DNA from: an uncultured Prevotellaceae bacterium
GTDB lineage: Bacteria > Bacteroidota > Bacteroidia > Bacteroidales > Bacteroidaceae
Assembly (NCBI GenBank): GCA_902780635.1
Contig: CACZGH010000004.1
Location: 1 to 64,000, forward strand
Length of the DNA: 64,000 nt
Direction of reading: 5' to 3'
Both the position numbers and the translations under genes were made by a program. The notes beneath the pieces are model-generated. The model was given only the letters and a program-made list of their open reading frames with translations. It was not told the DNA's origin and made no database searches. How positions within the stretch are numbered: position 1 is the first letter of the stretch; the number at the start of each line of letters is the position of its first letter. Of the stretch, positions 16,036-25,789 are shown piece by piece.

Positions 16036-16515
16036 TTAATTGTTCGACATGTGTTTCAATTGTTCCTTGATCCTGAACAGACGGACTGAGACATTCTTTA
16101 CGGTAATACCAAGTACTTGAGCAATCTCCTCGTAAGGCAGGTTTTCCAACCAGAGGAGCACTAAGGCTCGGTCGAAAGGTTTCAGCTTGGAGATACGGCG
16201 ATGCAGCATGTCCACTTGAAGTGTGTCGTTGTCATGGTCTTCAAACAAGTTGATGTCCATGCTCAGAGGGGATGTACGACGGTTGCGCTTCTTTCTGTCA
16301 ATGGAGATACAGGTGTTGAGCGTCACGCGATAGATCCACGTCCTGATGTTGCTGCGGTGGGCAAAACTGTCCATGCCGCGCCACAGATTGACAAGCGATT
16401 CCTGAAAGAGATCATTCACCTCATCGCTGTCTTTTGAGAACATATAACAGACGGTGTAAATCGTCTCCTTATGTTCTTTTACCATTTGCGCAAATGTCTT
16501 TTCTTTGATGTCCAT
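16036..16515 (-). CDS. ECF RNA polymerase sigma factor (third of three)
   Basis: The start at 16515 (MDIKEKTFAQMVKEH) gives 159 residues. The open frame extends 14 codons further, but that part overlaps the candidate promoter. Region 2 (YMFSKDSDEVNDLFQESLVNLWRG, WIYRVTLNTCIS) and region 4 (LKPFDRALVLLWLENLPYEEIAQVLG, TVKNVSVRLFRIKEQL) are complete. It is divergent from the large SusC/SusD locus, whose first gene starts 375 bp away, so it is a possible but unproven regulator of it. Confidence 0.92.
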   Translation of the reverse strand: MDIKEKTFAQMVKEHKETIYTVCYMFSKDSDEVNDLFQESLVNLWRGMDSFAHRSNIRTWIYRVTLNTCISIDRKKRNRRTSPLSMDINLFEDHDNDTLQVDMLHRRISKLKPFDRALVLLWLENLPYEEIAQVLGITVKNVSVRLFRIKEQLKHMSNN

Positions 16516-16547
16516 AGTCTTCTGTTCTTTTGTCAAGTTTCTATCCG

Positions 16548-16576
16548 TTAGACGCAAGAGTGTCTGAAAAACTACA
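16548..16576 (-). promoter_or_regulatory. Candidate ECF promoter of third sigma gene
   Basis: Minus strand: TGTAGTTTTTC starting at 16576 and GCGTCTAA starting at 16555, again 21 bp apart. It is close in form to the elements of the sigma-barrel regulon (TGCAGTCTTTTC). The expected start of the transcript, about 16540, supports the ATG at 16515. Confidence 0.5.
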
Positions 16577-16652
16577 TGGTTGAAATATTTTTTTTCACAT
16601 TTTTCCCCAATTTCATATGTCGGCGGCCGTTTGAGACGTAATAAATCTTGTG

Positions 16653-16660
16653 CAAATATA
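16653..16660 (-). promoter_or_regulatory. Candidate housekeeping -7 box for third sigma operon
   Basis: Minus strand TATATTTG matches TAnnTTTG, and TTTT stands 19 bp upstream where TTTG is expected. This would give a second, longer transcript of the ECF operon. Confidence 0.35.
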
Positions 16661-16776
16661 ATCTTTTAGACGGGTTCTAAAAAGAAAAACAACAAGAAAA
16701 GCTCATCTATAGATATTTCAGTCGGATGATAATGAGTATTTATTGGACATTTTATTATTATATTAGTTTTTTTTAT

Positions 16777-16784
16777 TATTTTTG
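16777..16784 (+). promoter_or_regulatory. Candidate -7 box for the FAS1-SusCD operon
   Basis: TATTTTTG fits TAnnTTTG in an AT-rich tract. It leaves a leader of about 100 nt before the ATG at 16891, as is common for Sus-type operons. No convincing -33 TTTG is seen. The leader itself shows no strong hairpin. Confidence 0.4.
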
Positions 16785-16890
16785 CACCCAACAAACTATA
16801 GAAACCTTCAAATCCGCACGGCTTACTAGTTCTTGACGGAAGATAACCTAACATAAGACAAAATTTAATCAAAATCAAACAAATACTTAA

Positions 16891-19173
16891 ATGACAAACA
16901 AGAAAACACTACTGACTAAGTTTTGCGTCTTGCTTGCAAGTTTATTTGTCATGTCGTGCCACGACATCGCCGACGACGACCATTATAAGGCGCCCGATTG
17001 GCTGAAAGGAAACGCATGGGAAGTGCTTGAAAGCGAGGGGAACCACACAATGTTCCTGAAAGCCGTTGAACTGTCGGGCTACAAACCCATCGTCAACGGG
17101 CAAAGCGTACTCACAGTCATGGCACCGGATGATGAGGCATGGAAAAACTTCCTCCAGCAAAACGGTTACTCCTCCGTGGAGGACATGAATGCTAAAGACC
17201 CGGTGCAACTGAAGAAAACCGTGGGCTATCATCTCATGTATTATGCTTACGACTGGGCAAAAATGGTCAATTTCAGACCCAATGAGGGCGATGGAGCCAC
17301 AGAAGAACAAAAACAAAATGATGCGGGTCTTTACTACAAGCATCGCACACGCAGCGCCGATGGACTGGAGCAGTACACCGGGAAGCTCAATGGGGTCGAC
17401 ACCACCGTCACCATCTACCACTACGAGCGCTACCTGCCGGTGATGAGTTATATGCTCTTCCGCACCAAGGGCATCGATGCTAAGGCCAATTATGAGTATT
17501 TCTATCCCAATAGCCAGTGGACTGGAGGTGACAATGGGTTCAATGTGGCCAATGCAAGTGTCAAAGATGCAGATGCCACCGTCACCGACAATGGCTATCT
17601 CTATCATGTCAACCAGGTCATCAGACCATTGGAGACCATCCACACTACGCTGAAAAACAATGCCAATTATAGCAACTTCATCAGCCTCTATGACACCTAC
17701 GCCGAACTCACGGAGGCTGACCAGGAGACGAGTACAACGCTTGGAAAGGTGGTGTATGTGCTGACTCATGGCGTGCTGCCCAATATCGCTTGTGAGTGGC
17801 CGGTCACTAACTACAGACAGGTCTCAACGCTCGAGCGAAGAAGCTACACCATCTTTGCACCGTCCAATCAGGCTATCAGCCATTTCTTCTCTTCTTACTG
17901 GAAACCTGAAAGTGGATACAAGTCGCTCACCGACCTCGACCCGCTTATCCTTGAGTATTTTATCATGCAGTCGTTTGCAGATGAGGCCGACCCTGTGTTC
18001 CCAGAGGAAATCAACAAAGGACAGGTCAAGACAGCATATGGCACACCCATTAATGTCAATCCCAACGAGGTGGACGACCGGCTACTTTGCGCCAACGGAA
18101 TGGTCTATGGTATGAACAATATGGAGGCGCCTGCCATCTTCTCTTCGGTCGTGGGGCCTGCTTTCCGCGACACGACCTATCAGTGCTTTATGTATGCGCT
18201 TGACCTGAGCGACCTGGTGCTATCACTCGCTTCTGACAAGTCGCAGTTTGTCACACTGGTGCCCAGCAACTCGCAGTTCAATAATAACGAACCTCAGATG
18301 CGTCTCAATAACACCACACAAGGGCGCAATCTCGAGGTGTATAGCGATGTGGATGGCAACTTCGCCAATATGGGTTCTGGACAGGCTCGCAGCATCGTCA
18401 ATATGCACACAGCCCCCAATCTGTCAGAACTCAAAACCTCAGGCATACAGGTTGTAGAGACCAACACCGCATTCAACTACTGGTTCGTGCTCGATGGCAA
18501 AATCACAACCAGCGCACTCTTCAATGAGCAGCTGAGCCCCACCTATCAGGGCACACCGTTTGTCAATTTCAGAGAGGTCACCAACAATGGACAGCCTTGG
18601 GAAAACGGCCGAGCTTATAGCTATGACTATCCGATGCTCTTCGCTGAGGCGTCGGGCGACGGACTGACTCACCGGCTGGCAGTGGGAAATGACAAAAACT
18701 ATGAGTACTACCTCTTCGCACAACTCCTGCAAAAGGCCGGACTCGTACAGAATGGTACCATGCCCACCATCGTTAGCGATGATACGCGTTATGTCGTGTT
18801 TGTACCCACCAACGAGGCAATCAAAAACCATATCGCCGACATTCCTGGGTGCTCAGCACTGAAAGTGGCTGATGACTATACACTCAGTGGCACCGTCTCT
18901 TCCAGCAACAAGACGCTACTGGCCAATTATCTGCGCAACTATTTCGTATCGTCACTGATGAACACCATCACTAGCTATCCTTATCCAGGCTCTTCCTGCA
19001 AGGGTAACTTCTATACCATGGGCAGTGAACACCTCAATATCACCGAAAGCAATGGACGGATTTACGCCGGATTTGACAACGGACAGAGCGTGGGGGTCAT
19101 AGAGAAATATTACGGACTGCCGTTCGCATTCGCCGACGGATGTATGCACTTCATTGACGGAATCTTACAATAA
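16891..19173 (+). CDS. Large fasciclin (FAS1) lipoprotein, first gene of SusCD locus
   Basis: The 760-residue product has a signal peptide ending LFVMSC (Cys23), followed by HDIADDD, an acidic stretch typical of surface-exported Bacteroidota lipoproteins. FAS1-like units recur: FLKAVELSGY with VLTVMAPDDEAW and TVGYHL (about 55-120), YTIFAPSNQAISHFFSSYW (about 310), FVTLVPSNSQF (about 455) and YVVFVPTNEAIKNHI (about 635) with LLANYLRNYF. FAS1 domains mediate adhesion or glycan/protein binding. Eleven bp separate it from the SusC gene, so it belongs to the same operon. It may be a surface binding protein for the ligand imported by the SusCD pair; that is inference. Confidence 0.85.
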   Translation: MTNKKTLLTKFCVLLASLFVMSCHDIADDDHYKAPDWLKGNAWEVLESEGNHTMFLKAVELSGYKPIVNGQSVLTVMAPDDEAWKNFLQQNGYSSVEDMNAKDPVQLKKTVGYHLMYYAYDWAKMVNFRPNEGDGATEEQKQNDAGLYYKHRTRSADGLEQYTGKLNGVDTTVTIYHYERYLPVMSYMLFRTKGIDAKANYEYFYPNSQWTGGDNGFNVANASVKDADATVTDNGYLYHVNQVIRPLETIHTTLKNNANYSNFISLYDTYAELTEADQETSTTLGKVVYVLTHGVLPNIACEWPVTNYRQVSTLERRSYTIFAPSNQAISHFFSSYWKPESGYKSLTDLDPLILEYFIMQSFADEADPVFPEEINKGQVKTAYGTPINVNPNEVDDRLLCANGMVYGMNNMEAPAIFSSVVGPAFRDTTYQCFMYALDLSDLVLSLASDKSQFVTLVPSNSQFNNNEPQMRLNNTTQGRNLEVYSDVDGNFANMGSGQARSIVNMHTAPNLSELKTSGIQVVETNTAFNYWFVLDGKITTSALFNEQLSPTYQGTPFVNFREVTNNGQPWENGRAYSYDYPMLFAEASGDGLTHRLAVGNDKNYEYYLFAQLLQKAGLVQNGTMPTIVSDDTRYVVFVPTNEAIKNHIADIPGCSALKVADDYTLSGTVSSSNKTLLANYLRNYFVSSLMNTITSYPYPGSSCKGNFYTMGSEHLNITESNGRIYAGFDNGQSVGVIEKYYGLPFAFADGCMHFIDGILQ

Positions 19174-19184
19174 TACAGAGCGCC

Positions 19185-22100
19185 ATGAAACAAAACAGAA
19201 TATTTGTCTTCTTAGTCATGCTGTTGTGCTCAGTGAGCATGATGGCACAGGAAAAAGTGATCACAGGTAAGGTGACCGAGGCGCTCGACAACGGGATGGA
19301 AGATCCTATCATCGGTGCCAACGTGGTGCTCGTCAACAGCCAGAACCGTTATGTAAAGGGCGTTGTCACTGACATAGATGGTAACTACTACCTTCAGGTG
19401 CCGGCAGACAGTAAAAACCTCAAGGTGAGGGCCACGTATATCGGAATGAAAGCCAAAACCGTCAACTACACAGGTCAGACACAGATAGACTTCAAACTCG
19501 AAAACGAGACCACACTGCAGGAGGTCACTGTCACAGGTACAAGAGGAGGACGGGATGGCATGGGTATCTCACGCATGGAGCAGACGTCATCAGTACAGAA
19601 AGTAGACCTCTCTGCCATCGTGGAGACTTCACCGGTCACATCGGTGGAGGAGGCACTGCAAGGACAAATCGCAGGTCTCGATATCAACCTCGGAGGTGAC
19701 CCTGGAGCACGCAGCAGCATCCGCATCCGTGGTACCAGCTCGCTCAGCGCTTCCAACGAACCACTCATCGTCATCGATGGTGTGCCACAGGATGTGGACA
19801 TCACCGACGACTTCAATTTCTCTACTGCCAACGAGGAGGACTTTGGAGCTCTGCTCAATATTGCACCGGCCAACATCGAGAGCATCGAGGTGCTCAAAGA
19901 CGCTTCTGCCACTGCCATCTATGGTACCAAAGGTGCCAATGGTGTGCTCCTTATCAACACCAAAAGAGGGTCACAGGGTAAAACGAAGTTCTCTTTCTCT
20001 TCTAAGTTCACCGCAAAGAAAGAACCTAAGAGCATACCTCTGCTCAATGGCTCACAGTATGTGTCACTCATGCAGGATGCCATCTGGAACGCAGCCAACG
20101 CCAAGGGCATCAACAATGCGGCCAATGAAATGGACATGCTCTTCAACAACGCCGAGCTCAACTACGATCCCAACTACCGCTACTATGATGAGTATAACGT
20201 CGACACAGACTGGCTCGAGGCCGTGAAGCAAAACGCGATCATCACTGACAACAACTTCTCCATGACGGGTGGAGGTGAGAAAGCGGTCTATAAACTCAAC
20301 CTCGGCTATTACGATGAACAGGGTACTACAGTAGGCACTGGCGTTCAGCGTCTCTCAGCAGGCATGAAGATCACCTACAACTTCAGTGACCGCCTGCGCG
20401 TGCGTACCGACTTCTCCTTCTCCAATACCAATAAGGATGCCAACGCCCTCTCCTCTGTGCGAAACATCGCCATGCAGAAGATGCCTAACCTCAGCCCCTA
20501 TTGGATAGACGACGTCACCAAACAGCCCACGGACGTATACTTCTCACGAGACGAGGATTTCCAGGGCGCTTTCACCAGTACCGGCAGTTCCAGTGTCAGT
20601 TCTGCTAACTACAACCCGGTGGCCATGGTCAAGGAAGGATATAACAAGACCACACAGCGTGACGAGAAGATGACCATCACACTGCAGTATGACTTCCCAT
20701 TCCATCTGCAGTATCAGGGATGGATCTCCCTCAACATGCGTACGACAAAGAATAAGCAGTTCTTGCCGCAAGAGGCCACAGGCGTGCTTTGGACCAGTAG
20801 CTTCGCCAACATGAGTGTCGATGCCACTACCGACGCTTTCGCCCTGCAAAGCGAGAACAAACTCATCTATAACAACACCTTCGCTGAGAAACATAAGATT
20901 ATCGCCACAGGACTGGTCAAGACGGCTGACAATGAGAGCTTCAGCTACACCAGCAGCACTTATGGCAATGCGTCGGCAAGCCTCAGCGACCCTGTGGTGG
21001 GTAGTGTGGTGAGAAGTTCTGGCTCAGGCAACTCTGAGCGACGTTCTATCTCGCTCATCGGACAGGCGGTCTATTCTTATGACAACCGTTACGTGCTCCG
21101 TGGCACCATCAACCATGAGGGTAACTCCACCATGGGTAAGGAGAAACGATGGGGCACTTTCCCAGCTTTCGGTGCAGCCTGGAATATTGAGCAAGAGCAC
21201 TTCTGGAGCGATAGCTTCAAGAAATGGTTTAACGAGGGTAAGGTGCGTGTAGGCTATGGATGGTCAGGCACATCACCATCGGGAGCATCCATTTACCTCG
21301 GAGCTTATAAGAGCCTCGGACAATATATGGATATGCCGGCCATCACACCCGACCGCATGCAGCTCGACAACCTCAAGTGGGAGACCACACGTGAGTTTGA
21401 CTTCGGTCTTGACTTCCGGCTCTTCGACAAACTGAGCCTCACCTTCGACTACTATGACAAACAGACCAGCGATATGCTCCTCAAAGACACCAAACTGCCA
21501 GTCTCGACAGGTTACAGTCAGGTGAAGTATATCAACTCGGGTAAAATGAGCAACAAGGGTGTAGAGCTCCGCTTCGAATATCAGATATTCAGAAATAAGA
21601 TCTGGACGGTGTCTGTCAATGCCAACGTGAGCCGCAATATTAATAAGGTGAAAGAACTGCCCAGCACATGGGTGATGGACAACTACTCCTTCGGCAACGG
21701 AAACTATGCCCTCCGCATCGTCGAGAACGCACCTGTAGGATCGTTCTATGGATACAAATACCTCGGAGTGTATCAGAATGCAGAGCAGACTTATGCACGA
21801 GACGCTATGGGCAATGTGATGTATGACTGGCAGGGTAATGTCATCACCATGAAGAATGGTACCGTACAGGCATATCCTGGCGACGCCATGTATGAGGATA
21901 TCAACCACGATGGTGTCATCAACGAAAACGATATCGTCTACCTCGGCAACTCTAACCCGAAATTCTTCGGCGGTGGCGGTTTCCAGGTGAGATGGAAAGA
22001 CCTGACACTCACAACATTCTTCTATGGAAGATATGGACAGAAAGTCATCAACGGGGCCCGTATCTCATTGGAGAACATGTATGGCAAAAACAACCAGAGC

Positions 22101-22448
22101 ACAGCAGTGCTGCACCGTTGGCGCGCAGAGGGTGATCAGACTGATATTCCGCGTGCGCTCTATGGCATGGGATACAACTATTTGGGAAGTGACCGATTCG
22201 TAGAGGACGCCTCGTTCCTCCGACTGAAAACGCTCTCGCTCAGCTACAACGTGCCTAAGAAATGGCTGAAACACCTGGGTATCACAAAACTCAATGTCTT
22301 CGCCACAGGATACGACCTCTTCACTTGGACGAAGTATAAGGGACAAGACCCGGAGGTGTCTATGCCATCGGCTACCAGCCTCGTAAGAGATAATGCCACC
22401 ACACCGGTCTCAAGACGTTTCGCACTCGGTATCAACCTCGACTTTTAA
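19185..22448 (+). CDS. SusC/RagA-type TonB-dependent outer-membrane transporter (first)
   Basis: In this 1087-residue protein a signal peptide is followed by a carboxypeptidase-regulatory-like beta domain (about 25-110, VITGKVTEALDNGMEDPIIGANVVLV). The TonB plug follows (about 125-245) with the SusC markers GTSSLSASNEPLIVIDGVP and IEVLKDASATAIYGTKGANG. The long barrel ends in a terminal aromatic (FALGINLDF). SusC proteins import glycans or peptides delivered by SusD using TonB energy. It is followed after 11 bp by its SusD partner. Confidence 0.95.
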   Translation: MKQNRIFVFLVMLLCSVSMMAQEKVITGKVTEALDNGMEDPIIGANVVLVNSQNRYVKGVVTDIDGNYYLQVPADSKNLKVRATYIGMKAKTVNYTGQTQIDFKLENETTLQEVTVTGTRGGRDGMGISRMEQTSSVQKVDLSAIVETSPVTSVEEALQGQIAGLDINLGGDPGARSSIRIRGTSSLSASNEPLIVIDGVPQDVDITDDFNFSTANEEDFGALLNIAPANIESIEVLKDASATAIYGTKGANGVLLINTKRGSQGKTKFSFSSKFTAKKEPKSIPLLNGSQYVSLMQDAIWNAANAKGINNAANEMDMLFNNAELNYDPNYRYYDEYNVDTDWLEAVKQNAIITDNNFSMTGGGEKAVYKLNLGYYDEQGTTVGTGVQRLSAGMKITYNFSDRLRVRTDFSFSNTNKDANALSSVRNIAMQKMPNLSPYWIDDVTKQPTDVYFSRDEDFQGAFTSTGSSSVSSANYNPVAMVKEGYNKTTQRDEKMTITLQYDFPFHLQYQGWISLNMRTTKNKQFLPQEATGVLWTSSFANMSVDATTDAFALQSENKLIYNNTFAEKHKIIATGLVKTADNESFSYTSSTYGNASASLSDPVVGSVVRSSGSGNSERRSISLIGQAVYSYDNRYVLRGTINHEGNSTMGKEKRWGTFPAFGAAWNIEQEHFWSDSFKKWFNEGKVRVGYGWSGTSPSGASIYLGAYKSLGQYMDMPAITPDRMQLDNLKWETTREFDFGLDFRLFDKLSLTFDYYDKQTSDMLLKDTKLPVSTGYSQVKYINSGKMSNKGVELRFEYQIFRNKIWTVSVNANVSRNINKVKELPSTWVMDNYSFGNGNYALRIVENAPVGSFYGYKYLGVYQNAEQTYARDAMGNVMYDWQGNVITMKNGTVQAYPGDAMYEDINHDGVINENDIVYLGNSNPKFFGGGGFQVRWKDLTLTTFFYGRYGQKVINGARISLENMYGKNNQSTAVLHRWRAEGDQTDIPRALYGMGYNYLGSDRFVEDASFLRLKTLSLSYNVPKKWLKHLGITKLNVFATGYDLFTWTKYKGQDPEVSMPSATSLVRDNATTPVSRRFALGINLDF

Positions 22449-22459
22449 TTCAGACGATT

Positions 22460-24037
22460 ATGAAGAAATATATCATAGCTATCATATTGGGAGCCGTCAC
22501 ACTCACCACAACCACTTCGTGTAACGACTGGCTCGATATCCTGCCCAATAATGAGCAGGTGACAGACGACTATTGGAAGTCGAAAGAGGATGTGGAGGCC
22601 GTCATCGCATCAGGATACTACTATATGAGACAGTGCGTGCCTACGTTCATCAAATGGGGTGAACTGAGAGGTGGCGCACTCTACACCATCAATGCTACTG
22701 ACACCAAGCTGCAGGATTTCAACATGACACCCACCCACTCGCTCTGCAACTGGGCCGATGTCTACAAGGTCATCGGTATGGCCAACTCGGTCATCCTCTA
22801 TGCACCTGAAGTGAAAGATGACACCTATTATACAGCCATCCTCAACTCGCATCTTGCTGAGGCATATTTCCTCAGGGCCTATTGCTACCTCCTGCTCGTC
22901 AAAAACTTCAAGGAGGTGCCTCTTGTCTTGCAGGCTTATGTCAACGACAACGCCAGCTTCGATCTTGCCAAGTCTTCTGAGAATGAGATCATCGCACAAG
23001 TAAAGAAGGATGTGATGACCGCTCTGGAGACAGGGGCTGCAAAAGGCACTTATGAGGTCGACTGGCAGACAAAGGGAAGGGCTACCAAGTGGGCACTATA
23101 CGCGCTCATGGCCGACGCTTGTCTGTGGAGCGAGGATTATGACCAGTGCATCCAGTACTGCGACATGATACTCAATGCCACCGACGCTTTCAGACCGGCT
23201 TTCATGACCAATACCAATGATTGGTATACAATGTTCTACCCAGGAAACAGCAATGAGTCGATTCTTGAACTCAACTGGGACTACTCGCAAAACCAGACCA
23301 ACAATTTCAACTCACTCTTCACCGTCAATGCCTCTACACCGCTCAGACCTACCAACCAGGCCACCGAGATGATGAAACAGGAGACACAGACGCTCAAAGA
23401 CAATGGACTGACAGAGGACGGAAGAATGGGACGTATGTTGATGGCTACTTACGTGCCCGACAACGGACAGGTGGTGGCGTGGGCCAGTTCCAACCAATAT
23501 TATATTTGGAAGTATTATGGCACCGATGTGCCTGATATCACGGGTGGAGCAAGGGCACATCAGGACGCCAACTTCATCATCTACCGAGTGGCTGACATCA
23601 TGCTCACCAAGGCGCTGGCGCTCGCCATGAAAGGGCAAGGGGCATGGGCTGAAGCGGTCGCTCTCATCAACAAGATACGCAACCGCGCAGCATTGCCAAA
23701 CTTCAAGGACATCGACCTGCAGGCTCCCGATGCTCCACAGCAGATCGCTCAGCTCGATGAGTGGACGCTCATAGAGGAAATACTCGACCAGCGTGAGATG
23801 GAGCTGATGGCTGAGGGCAAACGATGGTATGACCTGCTCTGGCTCGGAAGAGTGGCTGGAGGAAAATACAAGACGCAGTTCATAACCAAGGTCATAGAGG
23901 GCAACCAGACCACAAACCAACAGTGGATACAGTCGGTACTGCAAGACCAGAATGCATGGTACATGCCTATACCTCAGGCTGATATCGAACATAACAAACT
24001 GCTGGAGCAGAACCCCTATTATTCATCATCAAAATAA
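22460..24037 (+). CDS. SusD/RagB-type surface lipoprotein (first)
   Basis: The 525-residue product has a lipobox TTTTSC (Cys21), then NDWLDILPNN, the usual SusD N-terminus. TPR-like helices (HLAEAYFLRAYCYLLLVKNFKEVPLV; RATKWALYALMADACLWSEDY) and the C-terminal IRNRAALPN ... REMELMAEGKRWYDLLWLGR stretch are diagnostic. It forms the lid over the SusC barrel and binds the substrate at the cell surface. It is the partner of the SusC gene 11 bp upstream. Confidence 0.95.
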   Translation: MKKYIIAIILGAVTLTTTTSCNDWLDILPNNEQVTDDYWKSKEDVEAVIASGYYYMRQCVPTFIKWGELRGGALYTINATDTKLQDFNMTPTHSLCNWADVYKVIGMANSVILYAPEVKDDTYYTAILNSHLAEAYFLRAYCYLLLVKNFKEVPLVLQAYVNDNASFDLAKSSENEIIAQVKKDVMTALETGAAKGTYEVDWQTKGRATKWALYALMADACLWSEDYDQCIQYCDMILNATDAFRPAFMTNTNDWYTMFYPGNSNESILELNWDYSQNQTNNFNSLFTVNASTPLRPTNQATEMMKQETQTLKDNGLTEDGRMGRMLMATYVPDNGQVVAWASSNQYYIWKYYGTDVPDITGGARAHQDANFIIYRVADIMLTKALALAMKGQGAWAEAVALINKIRNRAALPNFKDIDLQAPDAPQQIAQLDEWTLIEEILDQREMELMAEGKRWYDLLWLGRVAGGKYKTQFITKVIEGNQTTNQQWIQSVLQDQNAWYMPIPQADIEHNKLLEQNPYYSSSK

Positions 24038-24053
24038 GGAAAGGAGTTGACGT

Positions 24054-25766
24054 ATGAATAGAAATATTTTCAAAAAAAGTAATATCATCTGCATGGTAGC
24101 TGCTGCCATCATGCTCGGCGCTTGTGACAAGGACGTGTTCGACATCAATACCGATCCATTCAAAGACGAGGTCTATTCCACAGCTCTCACATCGCCCATC
24201 GCCTCTTTCCTAGAAGAGCAGGAGGGGTATAGTGAGTATGTCAAGGTGCTCAACTACTCCAATATGTACAACGCGCTCAACCAGTCGTCATCGGGCACCA
24301 GCTTTACAGCTTTTGTGCCCAACGACGAGGCCATGCGAGAGTTTTATCAGCGACGGGGGGTGGACAGCCTCCAGCAACTCTCTAAGGAATACCTCAGACA
24401 GTTCGTGCTCTACCACACCGTCAAAGACTCTATCCTGCCAGAGAGCTTCGTACAGAAAAAGACAGTGCAGAACCTCAGCGGTGATGTCATCTCCATACGC
24501 ATCGACTCGCTCAACGCCGGACAGGCTATCCTCAATGAGGAGGGTAGGGTAGTGGAGATGGGTCTCAGTGCCTATAATGGAAAGGTATATGTGCTCTCAA
24601 AGGCCATGACACCACTTGTGGAGACCATCTACGACAGAGTGGCTCAGAGTGGACGGTCGAATATCATGAGCGAGGCACTCCGCAACACTGGATGGGCTGA
24701 CCGCCTGAGCGTGGTGGTCGACACAACGCTCAACCAAAACAGAGAGAAAGTGATCACTCACTATTATTTCACACTGCTCAATGTGACCGATGAGACTTTC
24801 GGCAAGGCGGGCATCAGCTCTTTCGACCAACTCAAGACAAAACTGAAGAGCCTTGACAAGGACGGACTGAGTGAGGACTCTCTGCTGCGTAAGTATGTGG
24901 GATATCATATTCTTACCAACCAGTACCGCACGGAGGAACTGGGTGCTATGCAGGGCTCTGACGCCACACGCATCTGGAGCTCGTCTGCCACCAATCAGGT
25001 GTTCACCGTCACTTACGACAGCCTGGCCACAAAGGAGAATGACAAATTTGTGCTCAATGCGGCTGGAGAGTCGGCCAAGTTCATACCTTCTGCGTCCAAT
25101 GTCCTCTCCAAAAACGGATATGTGCATGAACTGGATGCGTGGCTTCCCGTATGGGAACCTGAACAGGCCACCGTATTGTGGGACTTCGCCGACTACACTG
25201 AGATCAAAAATCTGGTCGACGCTGAGTATTATCAGCCAGTGGAGCCGACAGCTTCCGAACAGCGCTTCCGTGTAGCCACAGCGGCTTGCTTCGAATATGA
25301 GATGGGTGAGTCGGGGTCGAAAAACCACAACTACAGCGATATCGACTACGTCACCTGCCGCAGCAACATGAAGAATGCCAACAACAACGACCGTATCGTC
25401 TTCAACCTCGGATATATGGGAAAAGTGAGCATGAGAACTCCTACCATCGTCAGAGGAAAATACCGTGTCGAACTCACCATTATCTTCATGACAGGAAATA
25501 ACTTTATGAGACAACAGAGCGATGGCAATGGTGGTATGCTGAAACTCGCATTCGATGACCATGATGACTACACCACATTTGCCGCACCTTATACCAAGGT
25601 GACAAGCGCCCTGCCTGGTGTCTACACCAGTACGCTCTACGAGGAAATAGAGTTCCCTGAGACGGCTTCTCATACGTTCAGCTTCATCGTGCTCGACCCA
25701 GCGGCCAGCACCAACAGCAATTTCAGCCTGCAGTTCGACTGCATGAAGTTCATACCGATTGAATAA
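24054..25766 (+). CDS. FAS1-domain lipoprotein (second of locus)
   Basis: The 570-residue product has a signal peptide ending IMLGAC (Cys24). FAS1 units are seen at about 60-190 (YSNMYNALNQSSSGTSFTAFVPNDEAM, LRQFVLYHTV, NGKVYVLSKAMTPLVETIYD) and about 195-365 (SEALRNTGWADRLSVV, LLRKYVGYHILTNQYRT). The final 190 residues form a beta-rich domain (GKYRVELTIIFMTGNN; SLQFDCMKFIPIE) of unrecognised family. Its architecture parallels the next gene, and the two look like tandem paralogues. It lies 16 bp after SusD, so it is in the operon. Role inferred: accessory surface binding. Confidence 0.82.
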   Translation: MNRNIFKKSNIICMVAAAIMLGACDKDVFDINTDPFKDEVYSTALTSPIASFLEEQEGYSEYVKVLNYSNMYNALNQSSSGTSFTAFVPNDEAMREFYQRRGVDSLQQLSKEYLRQFVLYHTVKDSILPESFVQKKTVQNLSGDVISIRIDSLNAGQAILNEEGRVVEMGLSAYNGKVYVLSKAMTPLVETIYDRVAQSGRSNIMSEALRNTGWADRLSVVVDTTLNQNREKVITHYYFTLLNVTDETFGKAGISSFDQLKTKLKSLDKDGLSEDSLLRKYVGYHILTNQYRTEELGAMQGSDATRIWSSSATNQVFTVTYDSLATKENDKFVLNAAGESAKFIPSASNVLSKNGYVHELDAWLPVWEPEQATVLWDFADYTEIKNLVDAEYYQPVEPTASEQRFRVATAACFEYEMGESGSKNHNYSDIDYVTCRSNMKNANNNDRIVFNLGYMGKVSMRTPTIVRGKYRVELTIIFMTGNNFMRQQSDGNGGMLKLAFDDHDDYTTFAAPYTKVTSALPGVYTSTLYEEIEFPETASHTFSFIVLDPAASTNSNFSLQFDCMKFIPIE

Positions 25767-25789
25767 TTACACCAACGAACGATACTGAT

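Noticed and set aside
24597-25673. A 358-codon minus-strand open frame within the FAS1 lipoprotein gene
   Set aside because: Antisense to a gene in an obvious operon, without a promoter or domain of its own.
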